Positions 5,499 through 8,027 of a stretch of 8,027 nucleotides of DNA are shown here, piece by piece. The notes under the pieces were generated by a model that worked only from the letters and a program-made list of their open reading frames with translations, searched no databases and was not told the DNA's origin. The position numbers and the translations under genes were made by a program. The stretch comes from JAGVSR01 sp046074825 (GTDB lineage Bacteria > Pseudomonadota > Alphaproteobacteria > Rhizobiales > Hyphomicrobiaceae): contig JBJTOZ010000175.1 of the NCBI GenBank assembly GCA_046074825.1, forward strand, positions 1-8,027, read 5' to 3'. Positions within the stretch are counted from its first letter, which is position 1; every line of letters begins with the position of its first letter.

Positions 5499-6332
5499 CT
5501 ACCTATTTGTGACACCCTGATCATTCTCGCGACGACGAAGATACAGTGTAGAAAAAGCAGCATTTTGCTGCAACTCGAGAACACCCTCACGGGCTAATTC
5601 TAAAGTCGCCCCAAAAGAACTCGCAATAATAGTCTTACTTTCTTCTCCCTGAACAAGATAATTACTTAAATATGTATCCAACTCAATCCATTCTTTTGAA
5701 TGTTCTCCAAAGAGCTTCTCCAAACGTAATCGAGCCTCTTTAATAGACCAAACTTTACGCGCCCTTACAAAATGTGTAATTTTTACATTACGACGGCGTT
5801 GCTCCGCATACGCTTTAAGCAGATCATAGATCTGTGCTGTCCATTGTGTGTCACGAAAAGTTCTAACACCCTCAGGCATTCCACGACCAAAGACATGATG
5901 CCCAAATCTTTTACGTGTCATAAGTTGCGCCATGGCATCTCGCATAGCCTCAAGACGCATTAGTCTAAATGCAAGACGCTGGGCAAGCTCCTCTGCTGTC
6001 TCCAGACCCTGCTCTTCTTTGTCTGGAGGGAGAAGTAATCGAGACTTCAAAAAAGCAAGCCAGGCAGCCATGACTAAATAATCACCTGCTATCTCAAGCT
6101 TAAGACGTTTTGCCTCGTTAATATAGCAAAGGTATTGCTCGACCAAAGCCAGAATAGAGATTTTTGCCAAGTCCACTTTTTGAGTGCGCGCAAGGGCAAG
6201 AAGCAAATCTAAGGGCCCCTCAAAACCTTCAATATCAATTGTCAATGTCTCTGACAGAGCTGGCTTGTTCTCTGGATGGTAAAGATCTAGAGAAGTATCA
6301 TCAGAAGTTGTGTTTGGGGAGTTGTTTGTCAT
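5499..6332 (-). CDS. scpA: Segregation and condensation protein ScpA (kleisin)
   Basis: ScpA is the kleisin that bridges the two SMC heads of bacterial condensin and carries ScpB. The product has 277 residues from the ATG at 6332. IEGFEGPLDLLLALARTQKVDL at about 35-56 is the N-terminal SMC-neck-binding helical region. The middle is charged and helical (ScpB-binding), and the C-terminal winged helix at about 232-266 (KTIIASSFGATLELAREG, then LELQQNAAFSTLYLRR) docks on the SMC head cap. I chose this ATG because AGAGG lies 4 nt before it and the protein then starts just ahead of family homology. A longer frame from a TTG at 6428 would add 32 unconserved residues, overlap nagZ by 35 nt and sit against a badly spaced AGGTG. 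The gene follows nagZ by 61 nt. Confidence 0.93.
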   Translation of the reverse strand: MTNNSPNTTSDDTSLDLYHPENKPALSETLTIDIEGFEGPLDLLLALARTQKVDLAKISILALVEQYLCYINEAKRLKLEIAGDYLVMAAWLAFLKSRLLLPPDKEEQGLETAEELAQRLAFRLMRLEAMRDAMAQLMTRKRFGHHVFGRGMPEGVRTFRDTQWTAQIYDLLKAYAEQRRRNVKITHFVRARKVWSIKEARLRLEKLFGEHSKEWIELDTYLSNYLVQGEESKTIIASSFGATLELAREGVLELQQNAAFSTLYLRRRENDQGVTNR

Positions 6333-6336
6333 GTTG

Positions 6337-6341
6337 CCTCT
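6337..6341 (-). promoter_or_regulatory. Ribosome binding site that decides the scpA start
   Basis: AGAGG on the minus strand is 4 nt before the ATG at 6332-6330. The spacing is slightly short. It is still better placed than the AGGTG that lies 1 nt before the upstream TTG at 6428, so the 277-residue ScpA is preferred. Confidence 0.5.
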
Positions 6342-6393
6342 GGATCCTGCTTTAGCATTGCTGGACCCGCATGTCTCTAAAAATGAGAGCAAC

Positions 6394-7431
6394 TTATACT
6401 GATTCAGAACTTTTGGAATATGCCGCAATCACCTGAGATAGATACTCTTCAGCTTCTGAAATATTAAAATGTACTTTCTTTTCAGTAACTGCAAAAGCCT
6501 GATTCGCTCTTTCTAGTGGTTTGCCTGACAATTCAGGAGAGCCAAGGGCGGCGTCTTTCATCTCTGACATAGTTCCACTGCAGTGTAAAACAATATCACA
6601 ACCAGCCTTAATAACTGCCTCTGCTCTGTCCTTCATAGACCCTGTAAGGGCATGCATCCCAAGATCATCGCTCATTAGAAGGCCATCGTATCCGATCTCG
6701 CCACGCACAACATCTTGTATGATTTTTTTTGAAGTGCTGGCAGGGGCTTTAGCATCGATAGAACTAAAGACCACATGAGCTGTCATCGCAGCTGGAATAT
6801 CTGATAGAGCCGCAAATGTAGCAAAATCAGTCCTAGATAATTCGTCTCTTGAAGTATGAACCACTGGCAAATCCAGATGGCTATCTTTGTTGGCTCGTCC
6901 ATGACCTGGGATATGTTTAATAACTGGTAGAACTCCGCCCGCCATAAAACCAAGGGCCACAGATCGCCCAAGTGCAACAATCTCATCAACTGATGTGCTG
7001 TATGCACGATCTCCAATAATATCATGTGCACCAGGAACAGGTAGGTCTAAAACAGGCGCGCAATTGGTATTAATTCCAAGCTCTCTTAGATCCTGTGCCA
7101 GAAGACGCGAAACAGAAAATGCTGCTTCGCATGCGCGTTTTTTTTGCCCACTTTTATAGAGCTGGCCATAGGCTGCAGCAGGGGGCAATCTACGGCCTAA
7201 AGGTGGAAGAAGTCGTTGAACGCGCCCACCTTCTTGATCAATCAAAGTAAGAGTTTCATCGCCCCCAATTGCGCTGCGTGCATCAGAAAGAAGCTTTATG
7301 ATTTGCTCTCGACCGACACAGTTCCTTTTAAAAAGGATAAGGCCCATAGGCCGGACGTCTTTAAGATAAGCCACTTCATCATCTGTGATTTCCGCCCCTG
7401 ATAATCCAACGATTAGTGCTCTTCTGTTCAT
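6394..7431 (-). CDS. nagZ: Beta-N-acetylhexosaminidase NagZ (glycoside hydrolase family 3)
   Basis: NagZ is a cytoplasmic enzyme of peptidoglycan recycling that removes GlcNAc from GlcNAc-1,6-anhydroMurNAc peptides. Its anhydromuropeptide product can signal beta-lactamase induction in some Gram-negatives. The product has 345 residues, the single TIM-barrel GH3 length. Motifs are MGLILFKRNC at 29-38, DQEGGRVQRL at 65-74, KHIPGHG at 172-178, the loop KDSH with the Asp183-His185 general acid/base dyad, and LLMSDDLGM at 251-259 with nucleophile Asp255. All catalytic residues are present. The ATG at 7431 gives the normal family N-terminus but follows a run of pyrimidines with no Shine-Dalgarno site. 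A strong terminator 39 nt upstream separates it from the SPOR gene, so it may begin its own transcript, with scpA and scpB behind it. Confidence 0.96.
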   Translation of the reverse strand: MNRRALIVGLSGAEITDDEVAYLKDVRPMGLILFKRNCVGREQIIKLLSDARSAIGGDETLTLIDQEGGRVQRLLPPLGRRLPPAAAYGQLYKSGQKKRACEAAFSVSRLLAQDLRELGINTNCAPVLDLPVPGAHDIIGDRAYSTSVDEIVALGRSVALGFMAGGVLPVIKHIPGHGRANKDSHLDLPVVHTSRDELSRTDFATFAALSDIPAAMTAHVVFSSIDAKAPASTSKKIIQDVVRGEIGYDGLLMSDDLGMHALTGSMKDRAEAVIKAGCDIVLHCSGTMSEMKDAALGSPELSGKPLERANQAFAVTEKKVHFNISEAEEYLSQVIAAYSKSSESV

Positions 7432-7470
7432 AAGAAAAAACCGAAATTATTTTCTAAAGAAAAATCCTAG

Positions 7471-7500
7471 AAAAAAGGCCATGGATAGATTTCCATGGCC
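7471..7500 (-). terminator. Strong rho-independent terminator after the SPOR gene
   Basis: The minus strand reads GGCCATGGA (7500-7492), loop AATCTA, TCCATGGCC (7485-7477), then TTTTTT (7476-7471). The 9-bp stem is perfect and GC-rich at its base, with a 6-nt loop and an immediate T tract. It lies 23 nt after the SPOR gene stop and 39 nt before the nagZ ATG. Confidence 0.9.
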
Positions 7501-7523
7501 TGCTGTTTGATTTATATTCAATG

Positions 7524-8027
7524 CTAGTAGACCATAATCCAACATCCAGAATACCCTGCTGACTTCAACTGAGCACAGATGGAATTTGCGGATTCTTTTG
7601 ATCCAGGGGGACCAATAATGAGGCGATGATACCGCCCTTTGTCCCCTAAATTTGCCTCCTGAACATCAGGAGTTTTATTGAGAAGGATACCATTATATTT
7701 TTGCTGCAAGTCTGCAAATTGTTGTAAAGCAACAATCCGACTATTACCAGAGACAGGGACAGACGCCAGAACAGCGACATAGCCTAAACTGCTTTGCTGC
7801 ACCGATTGAGCACGTGGCATCTTAGGGGATAGCTCAACAGCTGCGGTCTTAACTTCTGAATTTGACACTCTACTGGATGTGTCTGTTGTAATAGGTGGGG
7901 TTGCACCTGAAGCAAGTTTTTTCTGTGAAGTGGGCGCTACTAGGTCCGCTTCTGTAAGAGTTGATTTGGTTTTTCCTTCACTTGACGATGAAGGGGACAC
8001 TGTCTCTGGTTTTGTTTGCTGTGAGGA
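7524..8027 (-). CDS. SPOR-domain protein (C-terminal part, cut by window edge)
   Basis: The SPOR domain binds denuded glycan strands at division sites; proteins of this type are usually anchored in the inner membrane by an N-terminal helix, and the domain lies in the periplasm. The last 167 residues are visible and the frame stays open to base 8027; a GTG at 8000 is internal, not a convincing start. Residues about 1-78 are a low-complexity Ser/Thr/Pro/Lys-rich linker. Residues about 81-167 form the SPOR domain, from LGYVAVLAS through ADLQQKYNGILL and GRYHRLIIGPPGSKESANSICAQLKSAGYSGCW to the end. A SPOR protein ahead of nagZ is common in Alphaproteobacteria, often after argS. No membrane helix is visible because the N-terminus is outside the window. 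It is closed off by a strong terminator. Confidence 0.88.
   Translation of the reverse strand, partial: SSQQTKPETVSPSSSSEGKTKSTLTEADLVAPTSQKKLASGATPPITTDTSSRVSNSEVKTAAVELSPKMPRAQSVQQSSLGYVAVLASVPVSGNSRIVALQQFADLQQKYNGILLNKTPDVQEANLGDKGRYHRLIIGPPGSKESANSICAQLKSAGYSGCWIMVY

Noticed and set aside
6333..6428. Extended scpA from TTG at 6428, overlapping nagZ by 35 nt
   Set aside because: The extra 32 residues do not look like ScpA, and the ATG at 6332 has a ribosome site and fits the family start.

Overview
The window is part of a compact, conserved alphaproteobacterial housekeeping cluster, and every gene lies on the minus strand. Transcription runs from high to low coordinates in the order SPOR-domain protein (5' end missing), nagZ, scpA, scpB, an ATP-binding ABC protein, tatA, tatB, tatC, serS, surE (3' end missing). 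The run nagZ-scpA-scpB-tatA-tatB-tatC-serS-surE is typical of Alphaproteobacteria. The base composition looks AT-rich for that class, with many A and T runs in coding DNA, so a low-GC lineage is likely. The order or family cannot be fixed from this sequence alone.

Region by region: 1-238 holds the N-terminal third of SurE. 282-1580 is seryl-tRNA synthetase, with a probable GTG start. 1581-1730 is a leader/terminator gap. 1731-3236 is the tatA-tatB-tatC operon; tatB and tatC overlap by ATGA, and an 84-nt gap between tatA and tatB is exactly filled by a 27-codon open frame. 3343-4476 is an FbpC-like ABC ATPase with no permease or binding protein in view. 4634-6332 carries scpB and scpA, the kleisin and winged-helix partners of SMC. 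6394-7431 is the GH3 beta-N-acetylhexosaminidase nagZ. 7471-7500 is a strong intrinsic terminator, and 7524-8027 is the C-terminal part of a SPOR-domain protein. No gap exceeds 300 bases, and I see no tRNA, rRNA, CRISPR or insertion sequence.

Functionally the window joins cell-wall work (SPOR domain binding to denuded peptidoglycan, NagZ recycling), chromosome condensation (ScpAB), export of folded proteins (TatABC), translation (SerS) and stationary-phase nucleotide metabolism (SurE). The least ordinary points are the ABC ATPase between scpB and tatA, the in-frame small ORF joined by TAATG at both ends between tatA and tatB, and a lysine where TatB normally has its hinge glycine. I do not see a wholly new system; the candidates for novelty are small-scale.
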